The notes under the pieces were generated by a model. It saw nothing but the letters and a program-made list of their open reading frames with translations. It had not been told where the DNA came from and did no database searches. The translations under genes were made by a program, and so were the position numbers. A stretch of 59,451 bases of DNA, from NCBI RefSeq assembly GCF_900106555.1, contig NZ_FNOE01000020.1:1-59451 (forward strand). The letters run 5' to 3'. Shown piece after piece: positions 18,221-27,585 of this stretch. Origin of the DNA: Nitrosomonas oligotropha. GTDB lineage: Bacteria > Pseudomonadota > Gammaproteobacteria > Burkholderiales > Nitrosomonadaceae. The number at the start of each line of letters is the position of its first letter. The first letter of the stretch is position 1.

Positions 18221-19657
18221 CCGGTTATACACCCACTGCACCAGCGTATCCATAGCGGCACGGGACTGTCCGGCCTGTTCGTGATTGACAAAAAAGACCA
18301 CGATGACGCGCCGTCCCGATTTATCCAGCAGATAACCAGCCAAGGCGCGCACATTGTTGAGCGCGCCGGTTTTCATATGCGCCAGCCCTTTCACCGGTGT
18401 ATCGGTAAAGCGGTTCTTCAGCGTGCCGTCAACCGCCGCGATCGGTAGTGACGAAATGAACTCCGGCATCACCGGACTGTTAAACGCGGCCAGCAACAAT
18501 CGCCCCATGTGCCGCGCGCTGATCTGTTCCTTGCGCGATAACCCGGAGCCGTTTTCCACGACCAATTCCGGAAAGTTGAGTTGTTTGCTCGCCAACCATT
18601 GGCGGATCGCCACCTCGGATTTGGCCAGCGTGGCCGGTGAATTATTGATCACCACATCGCCGATTCCCAGCGTTAAATACAATTGGCGCGCAGCGATATT
18701 GTTACTGAATTTATTGATGCCGCGGATGATATCCGCCAGCGGCGGGGATTGATAAATCTTCAAGGGCGACAAACTTTGCGGCGTCTGCCCAGACATGACA
18801 TCGCCATGAAACACACCGCCCTGCTGGCCCCATAAGCGCTTAAACAAATCACGGGTATACACGGCGCTGTCTTGCAAGCTCAACATATACGACTGTTTGC
18901 CGCATTGCCGGGAAAAATTTCCGTTCAAAGCCACGGTAAAATTATTTTTGTCTTCCTTGTCCGCAGTCACGTCGATCGTCAGCAAATTCTGCCAATCGCC
19001 GCATTTGCCCTGAGTCAGCTTTAAATTATTCTGCACGCGCAAAGATTCCGGCAAGGGATCGACCACCACACGCACGGCATTTTTTTCCGGCTCCGGAAAC
19101 AGGTGAATGGTCGATGTGCGATAATTCACCAGCAACGCTTCCGGTAGCACGTTATAGGTGCGATAGGGCTGCCCGTCGAACTCGCCCGGATCGTCAAACG
19201 GAATATCGTAATGCGAGTGATCGAGTATCAGATTGCCCTTGATCTCGTGCAACCCGGTTTGCCGCAGGCGATGAATCAACAACCAGAAATTCTCCAGATC
19301 CAGCTTGGGATCGCCGTACCCTTTGATGATCAGATCGCCATGCAGTACGCCGTCGATGATCTTGCCATTGGCATACAGCATGGTTGGCCAGGTATACGCA
19401 GGCCCCAGTAATTCCAACCCGGCGTACGTTGTCAGCAATTTCATTACCGATGCCGGATTCATTGCCGCATCGGCATTGACCGCCACCATCGGCTGATTTT
19501 TGCCGATTTCCTGAACGTAAACACCGGTCGCCGTCTCCGGAATAGCTAGTTGCTGTAACTTTTGCTTCACCGCCGCTGGCAATCCTTGCGAAAAAGCCAC
19601 ACCTGGCAACGCGCCCTGCAGGATCAGCAGGCTGAGGCAAAGATAAAAACGCGGCAT
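18215..19657 (-). CDS. dacB: D-alanyl-D-alanine carboxypeptidase/endopeptidase (PBP4-type)
   Basis: Periplasmic class-C PBP that trims or cuts peptidoglycan cross-links. With the start at ATG 19657 it has 480 residues and a signal peptide ending near GVAFSQ. The active-site motifs are all present: SVMK (S70/K73) as SxxK, SNN in FSNNIAARQL as SxN, and KTG in HMKTGALNNV. The frame is open further upstream to 19747, but that would overlap the lipoprotein gene and bury the signal peptide. Confidence 0.94.
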   Translation of the reverse strand: MPRFYLCLSLLILQGALPGVAFSQGLPAAVKQKLQQLAIPETATGVYVQEIGKNQPMVAVNADAAMNPASVMKLLTTYAGLELLGPAYTWPTMLYANGKIIDGVLHGDLIIKGYGDPKLDLENFWLLIHRLRQTGLHEIKGNLILDHSHYDIPFDDPGEFDGQPYRTYNVLPEALLVNYRTSTIHLFPEPEKNAVRVVVDPLPESLRVQNNLKLTQGKCGDWQNLLTIDVTADKEDKNNFTVALNGNFSRQCGKQSYMLSLQDSAVYTRDLFKRLWGQQGGVFHGDVMSGQTPQSLSPLKIYQSPPLADIIRGINKFSNNIAARQLYLTLGIGDVVINNSPATLAKSEVAIRQWLASKQLNFPELVVENGSGLSRKEQISARHMGRLLLAAFNSPVMPEFISSLPIAAVDGTLKNRFTDTPVKGLAHMKTGALNNVRALAGYLLDKSGRRVIVVFFVNHEQAGQSRAAMDTLVQWVYNRQ

Positions 19658-19679
19658 CCGGCTTAATGACCGTGCGGAA

Positions 19680-20012
19680 TTATTTCTTTCCGGTGCACAA
19701 GGCAAAACCATCGTCCCAACCCATCCGGTATTGTCCGTCTTTTTCATAGCGGCTCAGGTCTTTGAAAGCCCAGCTGGTTCTTTTCGCGGTTTCACAACCA
19801 TCGATATAGCCTTGCTGCGTATTTTCCGGATAGCCGGTCAGGTTGTATTTGGGCTTAGCACTTTCCGGCAGCGGACCTGCGGGCCGCTCCGGCTTCTTAC
19901 CGGGCAGTGGAAGTTGCCTATCGGACAACGGATGCTGCTTATCAGGCATTGTGCTGCATGCGGAAACGATGACGGTGAAAAAAATGACGAAAAATGATAA
20001 ACGAAAATGCAT
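19680..20012 (-). CDS. small lipoprotein of unknown function
   Basis: About 110 residues from ATG 20012, which has AAAGG 7 nt upstream. The hydrophobic start ends in the lipobox VSACS, so the protein is lipid-anchored. A Pro-rich linker follows, then a C-terminal domain with TQQGYIDGCETAKR and RYRMGWDDGFALC-like residues (YRMGWDDGFALC), two cysteines that could pair. It lies between sucD and dacB on the same strand. I do not recognise a defined function. Confidence 0.7.
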   Translation of the reverse strand: MHFRLSFFVIFFTVIVSACSTMPDKQHPLSDRQLPLPGKKPERPAGPLPESAKPKYNLTGYPENTQQGYIDGCETAKRTSWAFKDLSRYEKDGQYRMGWDDGFALCTGKK

Positions 20013-20041
20013 GAATGTACCTTTGCTCATTACTCAATAAA

Positions 20042-20917
20042 CTACAAAACCGATTTCAACAATTTACCCATTTCAGCCGGATTGCGCGTGACTTTGATAC
20101 CGCAGGACTCCATCACATCGAGCTTTTCCTGTGCCGTTCCCTTGCCGCCGGAAATGATCGCACCGGCATGTCCCATGCGTTTACCCGGAGGTGCCGTGAC
20201 ACCGGCGATGAACCCTGTCACCGGTTTGCGCATATTATCTTTGACCCAGCGCGCGCAATCCTCCTCGTCGCTGCCGCCGATTTCTCCGACCATCAGCACG
20301 GCATCGGTTTCGTCGTCGTCATTGAACAATTGCAATACATCGAGATGCTTCAGACCGTTCACCGGATCGCCGCCGATGCCGATGCAAGTGGATTGCCCGA
20401 GTCCGAGCGCCATCAATTGCGCCACCGCCTCGTAGGTCAACGTGCCGGAACGCGACACCACGCCGATACGGCCCTTTTTGTGGATATAACCGGGCATGAT
20501 ACCGATCTTGAGCTCATCCGGCGTGATGATGCCGGGGCAGTTCGGGCCGATCAAGCGGGTTTTCTTGCCCTTCATTTTGTCGCGTGTACGGATCATATCG
20601 CGCACCGGAATGCCTTCGGTGATGCAAATCACCAGATCCAGCTCAGCTTCCACCGCTTCGTCAATCGCTGCGGCGGCAAACGGCGGCGGCACATAAATGA
20701 CAGAAACGTTGGCGCCGGTTTGTTGTTTGGCTTCCTTGACCGACGCATAAACCGGTATGCCTTCAAAATCCTCACCCGGCTTGCGTGGATTCACACCAGC
20801 AACGAAACATTCCTTACCGTTGGCATAGTCACGGCACATGCGCGTGTGAAATTGTCCGGTTTTCCCGGTAATGCCTTGTGTCATGACACGGCTGTTGCGA
20901 TTGATCAGAATAGACAT
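20042..20917 (-). CDS. sucD: succinate--CoA ligase, alpha subunit
   Basis: TCA-cycle step succinyl-CoA to succinate with ATP/GTP formation, as partner of SucC. 291 residues. The CoA-binding Rossmann part has [11 protein letters not shown] and [23 protein letters not shown] and the active-site-His surroundings [15 protein letters not shown] are conserved. It follows sucC with an 18-nt gap, the usual order. Confidence 0.97.
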   Translation of the reverse strand: MSILINRNSRVMTQGITGKTGQFHTRMCRDYANGKECFVAGVNPRKPGEDFEGIPVYASVKEAKQQTGANVSVIYVPPPFAAAAIDEAVEAELDLVICITEGIPVRDMIRTRDKMKGKKTRLIGPNCPGIITPDELKIGIMPGYIHKKGRIGVVSRSGTLTYEAVAQLMALGLGQSTCIGIGGDPVNGLKHLDVLQLFNDDDETDAVLMVGEIGGSDEEDCARWVKDNMRKPVTGFIAGVTAPPGKRMGHAGAIISGGKGTAQEKLDVMESCGIKVTRNPAEMGKLLKSVL

Positions 20918-20935
20918 ATTTTGCTCCTGAAATGA

Positions 20936-22126
20936 TTAACTCTGACAACCGCATGAAGACGGTTTCGACTTCGCCGCGTTCACCGCTTTCTGTGCGGCAT
21001 CGGCCATATCGGTCGCCGAGATGATCGGCAAACCGGAATCGGCGAGTATCTGCTTGCCGAGATCGACGTTGGTGCCTTCCAGACGCACCACCAGCGGCAC
21101 GTTCAACTGCACCTCACGCGCCGCGGCGACCACACCTTGCGCAATCACATCGCATTTCATGATGCCGCCGAAAATATTGACCAGAATCGCCTGCAATTTG
21201 GGATTGCGCAGCATCAGCTTGAACGCCTCGGTGACCTTTTCCGCCGTCGCACCGCCGCCCACATCGAGAAAATTGGCCGGGTTGCCGCCGTACAGTTTGA
21301 TGATGTCCATCGTCGCCATCGCCAACCCCGCTCCATTCACCAGGCAACCGATGTCGCCGTCGAGCGGAATGTACGATAATTCGTGTTTCGATGCTTCGAT
21401 CTCGACCGGATCTTCTTCGTCCAGATCGCGCAACGCGACGACTTCGGGGTGACGAAACAACGCGTTGTCGTCAAAATTCATTTTGGCGTCGAGCGCGATC
21501 ACTTGTTCTTCCGCGGTCAACGCCAGCGGATTGATCTCCAGCAACGATGCATCGGTCTCGTCAAACGCCCGGTACAGCCCTTGCAGTAACGACACAGCCT
21601 GCGGCAGGCTGTGTGCCGGAATGCCGATTTTCTGCGCGATGTCCTCGGCTTGTTGCTGACTCAACCCCGCAACCGGATCGATAAACACTTTATGAATTTT
21701 CTCCGGAGTTTCCGCCGCCACTTTCTCGATTTCCATGCCGCCCTCGGAACTCGCCATCAAACACACGCGCTGCTGCCGCCGGTCGACCACCATGCCGGCA
21801 TAAAATTCTTTGTCGATCTTCACACCCTGCTCGATAAATAGCCGGTGCACCACTTGCCCTTCCGGACCGGTCTGATGCGTCACCAGCCGCATGCCCAAAA
21901 TCTCACCCGCACGCTGCCGCACTTCGCTCAGCGACCGCGCCACCTTCACGCCGCCACCCTTACCACGCCCCCCGGCGTAAATCTGCGCCTTCACCGCCCA
22001 AACCTCGCCGCCCAATTGCTTTGCCGCATTTACTGCTTCGTCAACACTAAAACAAGCAATGCCTTGCGGCGTCGCGACACCGTATTGGCGTAAAATTTCC
22101 TTGGCTTGGTATTCATGGATTTTCAT
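20936..22126 (-). CDS. sucC: succinate--CoA ligase, beta subunit
   Basis: ATP-grasp subunit that pairs with SucD. 396 residues, starting [16 protein letters not shown], with the nucleotide-site motif [41 protein letters not shown] and [14 protein letters not shown]. The C-terminus ends in a short Cys-containing tail (CGCQS). Upstream, only 15 nt separate it from a toxin-antitoxin gene pair, and a diverged copy of its first ~30 codons lies on the far side of that pair. Confidence 0.97.
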   Translation of the reverse strand: MKIHEYQAKEILRQYGVATPQGIACFSVDEAVNAAKQLGGEVWAVKAQIYAGGRGKGGGVKVARSLSEVRQRAGEILGMRLVTHQTGPEGQVVHRLFIEQGVKIDKEFYAGMVVDRRQQRVCLMASSEGGMEIEKVAAETPEKIHKVFIDPVAGLSQQQAEDIAQKIGIPAHSLPQAVSLLQGLYRAFDETDASLLEINPLALTAEEQVIALDAKMNFDDNALFRHPEVVALRDLDEEDPVEIEASKHELSYIPLDGDIGCLVNGAGLAMATMDIIKLYGGNPANFLDVGGGATAEKVTEAFKLMLRNPKLQAILVNIFGGIMKCDVIAQGVVAAAREVQLNVPLVVRLEGTNVDLGKQILADSGLPIISATDMADAAQKAVNAAKSKPSSCGCQS

Positions 22127-22141
22127 GTGCTTTGCTTCTCC

Positions 22142-22651
22142 CTAGGGTAGTAACTCCGGCCATTCCGCATTGGAAAGACGTAAACGGGCATATTGATTAA
22201 TAGCGTTGTAGGTGGTAACCAGCAATGGAACCGTCAAGTGCGCTTTGTTCAATGCTGCGGCAAATTCTTCAGGATCGGACATATACTCGTGCACCAGCTT
22301 GTTACGCAAATTGCGCGCATCCAACCACTGCTCGACCGACGGCAGAAAACCGAGCTTTTCAGCCCGATTCAGATTATCCAACGCACTACCGGTTTTTTCC
22401 GCCATCGACCGGAGCAGAGCCGGTATCAGTTTATCTCCCACGGTATCTTGCATCCGGCCAAAACGCGACACAAACGCATCCAGACGTTCCGCCAGGTCAT
22501 CATCATTTTCCAGCCGCTCCACCCAGGCAGCATCCAGTTTCGCCTTGAAAAGCCTCGTATCCGTTTTCTGCAGCAATGCACCTTCGCGCCGCACGATTTT
22601 CAGTAGCGCCAGCAATCGGATTGATTCGATTTTGAGCGTATCTACTGTCAT
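22142..22651 (-). CDS. hepT: HepT-like HEPN toxin
   Basis: 169 residues, mostly helical. The HEPN RNase signature RX4HXY is visible as RNKLVHEY (R116, H121, Y123). HepT toxins cleave RNA and are silenced by AMPylation of that tyrosine by the MntA partner; this is known for characterised pairs and inferred here. Its ATG overlaps the mntA stop by 4 nt. It reads directly towards sucC, 15 nt away. Confidence 0.85.
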   Translation of the reverse strand: MTVDTLKIESIRLLALLKIVRREGALLQKTDTRLFKAKLDAAWVERLENDDDLAERLDAFVSRFGRMQDTVGDKLIPALLRSMAEKTGSALDNLNRAEKLGFLPSVEQWLDARNLRNKLVHEYMSDPEEFAAALNKAHLTVPLLVTTYNAINQYARLRLSNAEWPELLP

Positions 22652-22998
22652 AACATTACACCGGTTTGGCGCGCGATTTGATGGATCGGCTGTTCCGGTG
22701 TCTCCGGGTCAATGATGATGACATCGATTTTCTGATCACCGAGTTGCAGCTGCAATTGACTGGTTAACCGGCATGCGCTTGCCACGCGATCGGCCAGTTT
22801 TTGCTCCGTTTCGATCAAGATATCGATATCCCCGCCCTTCTCATCCAACCGCGCTCTGGAACCAAAAATGCGAATACGCGTTCCTTCTCCAAGTAAACGA
22901 TGCACTGTCGCACGGATGACATCGATCTCCCTGGTTGACAATCTAACATTAGGCTTGAGATTGCAACGATGAGATTCTTCAGGGCTTGATAACATCAC
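22648..22998 (-). CDS. mntA: MntA-like minimal nucleotidyltransferase antitoxin
   Basis: 116 residues. The nucleotidyltransferase signature GSRARLDEKGGDID contains GS (46-47) and the two metal Asp residues (D57, D59), with a third acidic position in QKIDVIIIDP (D92). By family knowledge it AMPylates HepT and so acts as antitoxin. The annotated start overlaps the end of a decayed sucC-like segment, so the true start could be a few codons further in. Confidence 0.85.
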   Translation of the reverse strand: MMLSSPEESHRCNLKPNVRLSTREIDVIRATVHRLLGEGTRIRIFGSRARLDEKGGDIDILIETEQKLADRVASACRLTSQLQLQLGDQKIDVIIIDPETPEQPIHQIARQTGVML

Positions 22999-23014
22999 TC
23001 ACTCGGTTTCGTCG

Positions 23015-23104
23015 TTCCTCAAAAGCAAGGCAACAAATACCTTGCGGCTTTGCCATGCCATATTTTCTTAAAATTTCCTTAGTTTGATATCCGTGAATTC
23101 TCAT
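23015..23104 (-). pseudogene. remnant of a second sucC 5' end
   Basis: A minus-strand stretch encodes MRIHGYQTKEILRKYGMAKP and then QGICCLAFEE, which matches the start of SucC ([16 protein letters not shown]...QGIACFS) residue by residue for about 28 positions. The DNA is also alike (for example AAAATTTCCTT in both), with many silent and replacement changes. The frame then runs on into unrelated sequence and stops at 22979. It marks the original start of the sucC transcript unit or an imported partial copy. Confidence 0.75.
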
Positions 23105-23245
23105 CGATATGAATCCATTAATATGACGTTTCGTTTCGACAGCAATATAGCCTATTAGGAAGGCTAAAATAAGCGAGATGACTAGATTGGATACCTTTAA
23201 TCTAAAACATAAACTCATTACTGAATCGAGTTAATGATTCATTTT

Positions 23246-23830
23246 TCAAAAATTTTTGTGAATATCACTGAAAAATTCTTCAATATCATTTATCAAATCC
23301 CGACAGTAAGAAAACTCGATTACATACAACTGACTGATTTCTGATACTCGAATACCCTTTTTTCCCTCCAGCAATTTCTTATTTCTGTCTGATAAGTAAC
23401 CACCATAATGAATTAAATCATTTCTAATCCTATAGAACTCTTTAAGTTTGCAGTATGAACCCTGATTAAAATCGTATTTCAAACCAAGTCCTTCTTTGAG
23501 GACATGCTTTACCCAGCATAAAACATTTCCATTTTTCCATGTTTCATCAAAATCTGAAACACTTACATTTTTTATTCTTGCCAAGGAATTCACAATGATC
23601 GGAATAAAAAAATCAAGTAAACCTTGAGCTTCAATTAGTAAAAAGGTGGTAAGTGTTAATTTATAGTTTGGAATGAATTTTGGAGGGAGATATTCATCCA
23701 CATCATGAGCCACCATCTCGCTAATATATTGTTCATTCTTCTCATAATAATTATTAACTTGATTCTCAAATTCTTCAATTAGCAATCTAAATGTGTCACA
23801 TTCATATTTATATCTGTCACTCAACTTCAT
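23246..23830 (-). CDS. HEPN-like unknown protein, AT-rich
   Basis: 194 residues, mostly helical, rich in Lys, Asn, Ile, Tyr and Phe. The stretch YRIRNDLIHYGGYL contains R136-NDLI-H141, the RX4H pattern of HEPN nucleases. The base composition is much lower in GC than its neighbours, which suggests recent transfer. No clear antitoxin lies next to it. It could be a toxin, an abortive-infection factor or a non-catalytic HEPN; I do not recognise the exact family. Confidence 0.6.
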   Translation of the reverse strand: MKLSDRYKYECDTFRLLIEEFENQVNNYYEKNEQYISEMVAHDVDEYLPPKFIPNYKLTLTTFLLIEAQGLLDFFIPIIVNSLARIKNVSVSDFDETWKNGNVLCWVKHVLKEGLGLKYDFNQGSYCKLKEFYRIRNDLIHYGGYLSDRNKKLLEGKKGIRVSEISQLYVIEFSYCRDLINDIEEFFSDIHKNF

Positions 23831-24340
23831 TATAAATTATCCAAACGAATCAAACATATAATCTTCTACTTAATAACAATCTTAAGTATAGGATAACGCA
23901 TAATCATTCCCCGATTGATTTTAATTCTGAATACCCCACCGTCTGCGACAACAACACCTGCTAATCATGCGTCAACTCCAGCACTGCGGCAATTACCCCA
24001 TCATGCCAAGTACGAATTTACCGATGGTATGATCGTTATCTCCTTTCTCTATGCTGTCACCGTGAGCATACGCGTTCTCATCGATGGTTAAAACCGGGCT
24101 GATCACGCATGCAATTGACTGCTGATGATAATAAACGCAGCAAGAGCATCGCACATCCACTTCTACTGCATTGAAAATCCATCATAAACTGCAACGCATT
24201 CATTTGACGGCATGGGACTGTGGTTTTTGTCACTGACTGAGCCGGCAAAAAATCTTATCTTTTGGCATCTGCTTTAATTTTTACGGTTTTATGCAAAACC
24301 GGTTCAGCAACGCAACGATCCACCCCGTTTGAGGAGAACT
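23831..24340. other. intergenic region, about 510 nt
   Basis: No convincing gene lies here. On the minus strand one frame is open over about 60 codons with no start codon and ends at a stop near 24000; it contains HGDSIEKGDNDHTIGKF and could be the tail of a lost gene. The last 30 nt hold the ribosome-binding site of the next gene (GAGGAG at 24331-24336). It separates the AT-rich islet from two exported proteins. Confidence 0.4.
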
Positions 24341-25168
24341 ATGATGAAAGTAAAAACACTAGCAGCAGCAATTCTGGGTTTGACCCTGTCGATGGTTATC
24401 ACGTCCACGCATGCGTCGCACGCGGACGGCACCAACACTTCGGAGCTGGTGCACAACGCCGATCTGATTTTTGAAGGTAAGGTCGTCAATGTCGAATACC
24501 GCACCTCGGATATTCTTAAAGCGGATGATGTATCCATGCCGCATACCTATGTCACTTACGAGATCACTCGGAACTTCAAGGGCCGCTCCAGTGAAGATAA
24601 ATTGATCACGCTGCGTTTCCGCGGCGGGCCTGACGATACCGGCAATACCCTTATTATTCCGGGTGTACCGTTATTCCAAGCGGGCGATCAGGATATCGTA
24701 TTTGTGCGCGGCAACGGCGTGGAAATTTCGCCGGTGGTCGGCGGTAATTTTGGCCGTTTCCGCATCAGCAAAGATGCCGTGCATTCGGATGCCTGGCAAG
24801 AAATCTGGTTGCTCAGCAATGGCCAGCTCGACCAAGGCAAATTCAATGAAGAAAAGAAAAGTGTAACCCACCGCATTGGTGTCCACGAGTTTACTTTTGA
24901 AACCGAAAACAAAGCGGAGTGGACTCCGCCAGCCGATGCTAAAAAGCTGACACCGGTGCAATTCCGTAAATTCCTTGGCGATAGCGTGAATCAGCACTAT
25001 ACCCCGCAAGCACTCAGCACCCTCAAAGCAGCCAGAAGCGTTCCCGTTCATGAGCAGTTCTCCATTGGAAAAGCAAAACCGCTGGCCGCACCAGCTGTGA
25101 CACCGGTTATCCACAAACTTGATCCGGAAGCGATACGCCCGGAAGAAATGGCGATCCGCAAACATTAA
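24341..25168 (+). CDS. exported protein of unknown function
   Basis: About 275 residues. GAGGAG lies 4 nt before ATG 24341 and 7 nt before a second ATG at 24344; either start gives a signal peptide ending near THASHA. The mature part is rich in beta-strand patterns (ADLIFEGKVVNVEYRT, VTYEITRNFKGR) with a conserved-looking GNFGRFRIS and a Pro/Ala-rich C-terminus. A protease gene follows 66 nt later on the same strand, so this may be its partner, inhibitor or substrate. I do not recognise the family. Confidence 0.7.
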   Translation: MMKVKTLAAAILGLTLSMVITSTHASHADGTNTSELVHNADLIFEGKVVNVEYRTSDILKADDVSMPHTYVTYEITRNFKGRSSEDKLITLRFRGGPDDTGNTLIIPGVPLFQAGDQDIVFVRGNGVEISPVVGGNFGRFRISKDAVHSDAWQEIWLLSNGQLDQGKFNEEKKSVTHRIGVHEFTFETENKAEWTPPADAKKLTPVQFRKFLGDSVNQHYTPQALSTLKAARSVPVHEQFSIGKAKPLAAPAVTPVIHKLDPEAIRPEEMAIRKH

Positions 25169-25234
25169 AACGCATTTCAGCACGGAATTTGAACACTGCA
25201 CTCACAGCAGGAACCAACGATTAGGAGACTTATC

Positions 25235-26326
25235 ATGAACGCATCGCGACTCAACCAATTACTTGCCGCACTGTTTCTAGCTAGCATGACTCAGCAGGCA
25301 TTCGCTTACACCACGATCAAATGCGGCGGCAGTTCAACCAAATGGAGCGGCAACAATTACACCGTCCGCGCATCATCCGTCGGCTTTCCCGTAGGCCCGT
25401 GGCGGGATGCCCTATCCTCGGTGATTTCACATTGGAACGGCAATCCCAGCAACCTGAGCTTCGGCGTGGTTTGGAACGAACCCGCCGTCGCCGCCAACAA
25501 CAATGAAAACGAAGCCTGGTGGGAAGCCAATAACGGCCCGAACATCGGCACCTATCCGGCAGTCACTTATGTTTGGTTTAAAAGCGATTGCGCGCTGAAA
25601 GAAGCGGATGTCATATTCAATAACAGCGTGGCCTATCACTACACCACCAGCAAAACCAGCCTCTGGCCCTACGGCGGTGCAAACCGGCCATTCCAAACGA
25701 CTGCCATGCACGAATTTGGCCACGCCGCCGGATTGGCCCATACCGCCAATACCTATAACATCATGGGATCCGATTGGACGCATATCCACGCCAACGGCGC
25801 GACTGCAACCGCCTACAGCGGCGAGGATGCCAACAATGGACTGGTAGCAGTGTACGGCTTATGGGCAGGCGGTCCGGAAGATCTCGGCGTGGTTCATTGG
25901 AAACATATCGGCAGCAGCGGCGAATACAGTACGCATGGCCGCACCCGCATCCTCAATACGTCGAACATCGAACTGACAAAAGTGGCTGGCACGACCGAGC
26001 CCGTGTATCGCGTCAACAAGGGGCAAACCATCAAGCTCGAACTAACCTATGAAAATCTTGGTAAAACCAGTCCGCTGGCCGCCAAGGTTGGCTATTACCT
26101 GTCAAGCAATGACATCATCAGCGTGGCCGACCGGTTCCTGGGTGAAGGCAACGTTACCTTATACCGGGGCGTTCCGGACACCACATTCAATACCTTCCTG
26201 GTCATCCCATCCGATCTGGTCAGCGGACAAACTTACTGGGTTGGCGCCATCATCGATTACAACAATGCCTATAGTGAACGCAGCGAAACCAATAACGCCA
26301 CGTATATTGGCATCCGCGTAAATTAG
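25235..26326 (+). CDS. exported metzincin-type metalloprotease with CARDB-like C-terminus
   Basis: 363 residues with a signal peptide ending near QQAFAY. The zinc site is complete: HEFGHAAGLAH at residues 159-169 (HExxHxxGxxH), followed by the Met-turn NIMG (M177). This is the matrixin/astacin-like arrangement. After about residue 245 a beta-sandwich-like region with GQTIKLELTYENLG and SERSETNNATYIGI resembles CARDB adhesion modules. Preceded by AGGAG (25222-25226). Likely a secreted protease acting outside the cell; the substrate is unknown. Confidence 0.85.
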   Translation: MNASRLNQLLAALFLASMTQQAFAYTTIKCGGSSTKWSGNNYTVRASSVGFPVGPWRDALSSVISHWNGNPSNLSFGVVWNEPAVAANNNENEAWWEANNGPNIGTYPAVTYVWFKSDCALKEADVIFNNSVAYHYTTSKTSLWPYGGANRPFQTTAMHEFGHAAGLAHTANTYNIMGSDWTHIHANGATATAYSGEDANNGLVAVYGLWAGGPEDLGVVHWKHIGSSGEYSTHGRTRILNTSNIELTKVAGTTEPVYRVNKGQTIKLELTYENLGKTSPLAAKVGYYLSSNDIISVADRFLGEGNVTLYRGVPDTTFNTFLVIPSDLVSGQTYWVGAIIDYNNAYSERSETNNATYIGIRVN

Positions 26327-26353
26327 TTCCATACGCATTCAGTTGCACTGCAA

Positions 26354-26396
26354 AAAGCTTCTTCGCTCACACAGGACACGTGGGTGAAGAAGTTTT
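26354..26396 (+). terminator. intrinsic terminator after the metalloprotease
   Basis: The left arm AAAGCTTCTTCGCTCAC (26354-26370) pairs with GTGGGTGAAGAAGTTTT (26380-26396) with a few GU pairs, loop ACAGGACAC. A-run and T-run flanks allow use by the convergent VOC gene as well. Confidence 0.75.
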
Positions 26397-26487
26397 CAGG
26401 GTTAAAGATTATAGTAAACGTTGATTCCGCTTCAAAAAAGTGTGTATCGAATCTCCTGAACGCTCCCGATCCCGATCCCGAAAGGAA

Positions 26488-26874
26488 TTATCCCCAAGCG
26501 GCCTGTTGCAGCACGATGCGATAGCGATCATCATCTTCAAATGTGCATCCGTGATATTGCCAGTAAGGATTGAACGATGCCACTTCGATAAAACCCGCAG
26601 CCAGCATGCGTAAACAAGTTTCCCGCCATTCGTCTATTTCCGTCAGATAAAAAACCAGCAGATCTTCCGGTGTCGGTGTTGGAACAATAGGATGAGTGCA
26701 GCAGTAAGTAAGCTCTAAATGATAATCCAATCCGGGCTTTCCAAGCATCACACCGTCAAATCCTTCGTGATCCTCGAAACGGCCGATTTCCTCAAGACCC
26801 AGGCCATTACGATAACGTGTTACCGATTGTTCCAGATTGCTGACGGGGCGGGCAATGCGCAGATGAAGTGGCAT
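26488..26874 (-). CDS. VOC-superfamily (glyoxalase/bleomycin-resistance-like) protein
   Basis: 128 residues with the vicinal-oxygen-chelate pattern: LRIARPVSNLEQSVTRYRNGLGLEEIGRF at the start, LDYHLELTY in the centre and GCTFEDDDRYRIVLQ at the end. Metal-ligand positions are only partly like glyoxalase I, so the reaction is not assigned. It ends the long minus-strand run from 33.9 kb. Confidence 0.75.
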   Translation of the reverse strand: MPLHLRIARPVSNLEQSVTRYRNGLGLEEIGRFEDHEGFDGVMLGKPGLDYHLELTYCCTHPIVPTPTPEDLLVFYLTEIDEWRETCLRMLAAGFIEVASFNPYWQYHGCTFEDDDRYRIVLQQAAWG

Positions 26875-26966
26875 GTTGATTTCAACTTACAATGAGATTG
26901 CTTCGGATTTTTTAGCAAACGTAATGAAAGATTATTCGTTGCCAAAAAACAAGAAACAAGTTTGTA

Positions 26967-27581
26967 CTATTCAGACGCCTCAATATCCAACTTCACACCA
27001 TAACCGGTTTTTTTGCCATCCGTCTCGTTATTCCGTGTCAGTATCGCGCGGCACGTCGTGATTTGATCCTCCAATTCCATTTCCTTGAGTTTGTCCCGAA
27101 AACTGTGCGCTTGCTGGCGGCTGAAGTGACCGATGGTATGGCTGTGGATTTCAACGCGCACGACGTCGGTATCAAAGGGATTGCTTGCATCAGGGATCAG
27201 TTCGACTCTGAAGTCATACGATTGCGGGGCCGTGGCGGTTTCAAAACGGATACTATTTTCTTGCATCAACTGCTCGATTGCCTTTTGATACGGCGCTGCC
27301 GAGACGGTGCAGGCAAATTGCCCCGGTTCCGGCCAAGCATAATGACTCTTGGCTGGCTTGGCGTGCGATTGCGCGCTCTTTTTCACATCGGCGGCGGCAA
27401 TCTTATCCCGTTTGAAATAGAGAATGAGCGCGGAAATCAACGTGACCGGCAGGATGAACGACACACCGGCCCCGGCACCGGTGATTAATCCCAAAAACAC
27501 CGACAACCCCAGAATCGAGGCAATACTGATTCCCGGCTTTTGTTCGCCTGGATTACCTGAAGAATCAGGTTCCTGGTTCAT
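26967..27581 (-). CDS. membrane protein with HIRAN-like domain
   Basis: 204 residues. Two hydrophobic segments near residues 19-57 (ISIASILGLSVFLGLITGAG and SFILPVTLISALILYF), then a Lys/Ala linker. The C-terminal part has VELIPDASNPFDTDVVRVEI followed by HTIGHFSRQQAHSFR, which follows the HIRAN pattern (N-P-x-D...V-x-V...G-x-x-x-R). HIRAN domains bind DNA ends or act in regulatory proteins; a membrane-bound version is unusual and its job is unknown. It starts 4 nt after the gpx stop. Confidence 0.6.
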   Translation of the reverse strand: MNQEPDSSGNPGEQKPGISIASILGLSVFLGLITGAGAGVSFILPVTLISALILYFKRDKIAAADVKKSAQSHAKPAKSHYAWPEPGQFACTVSAAPYQKAIEQLMQENSIRFETATAPQSYDFRVELIPDASNPFDTDVVRVEIHSHTIGHFSRQQAHSFRDKLKEMELEDQITTCRAILTRNNETDGKKTGYGVKLDIEASE

Positions 27582-27585
27582 CGCG

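Noticed and set aside
20015..20935. 306-codon plus-strand frame antisense to sucD
   Set aside because: SucD on the other strand is a complete, recognised enzyme; this frame has no domain.
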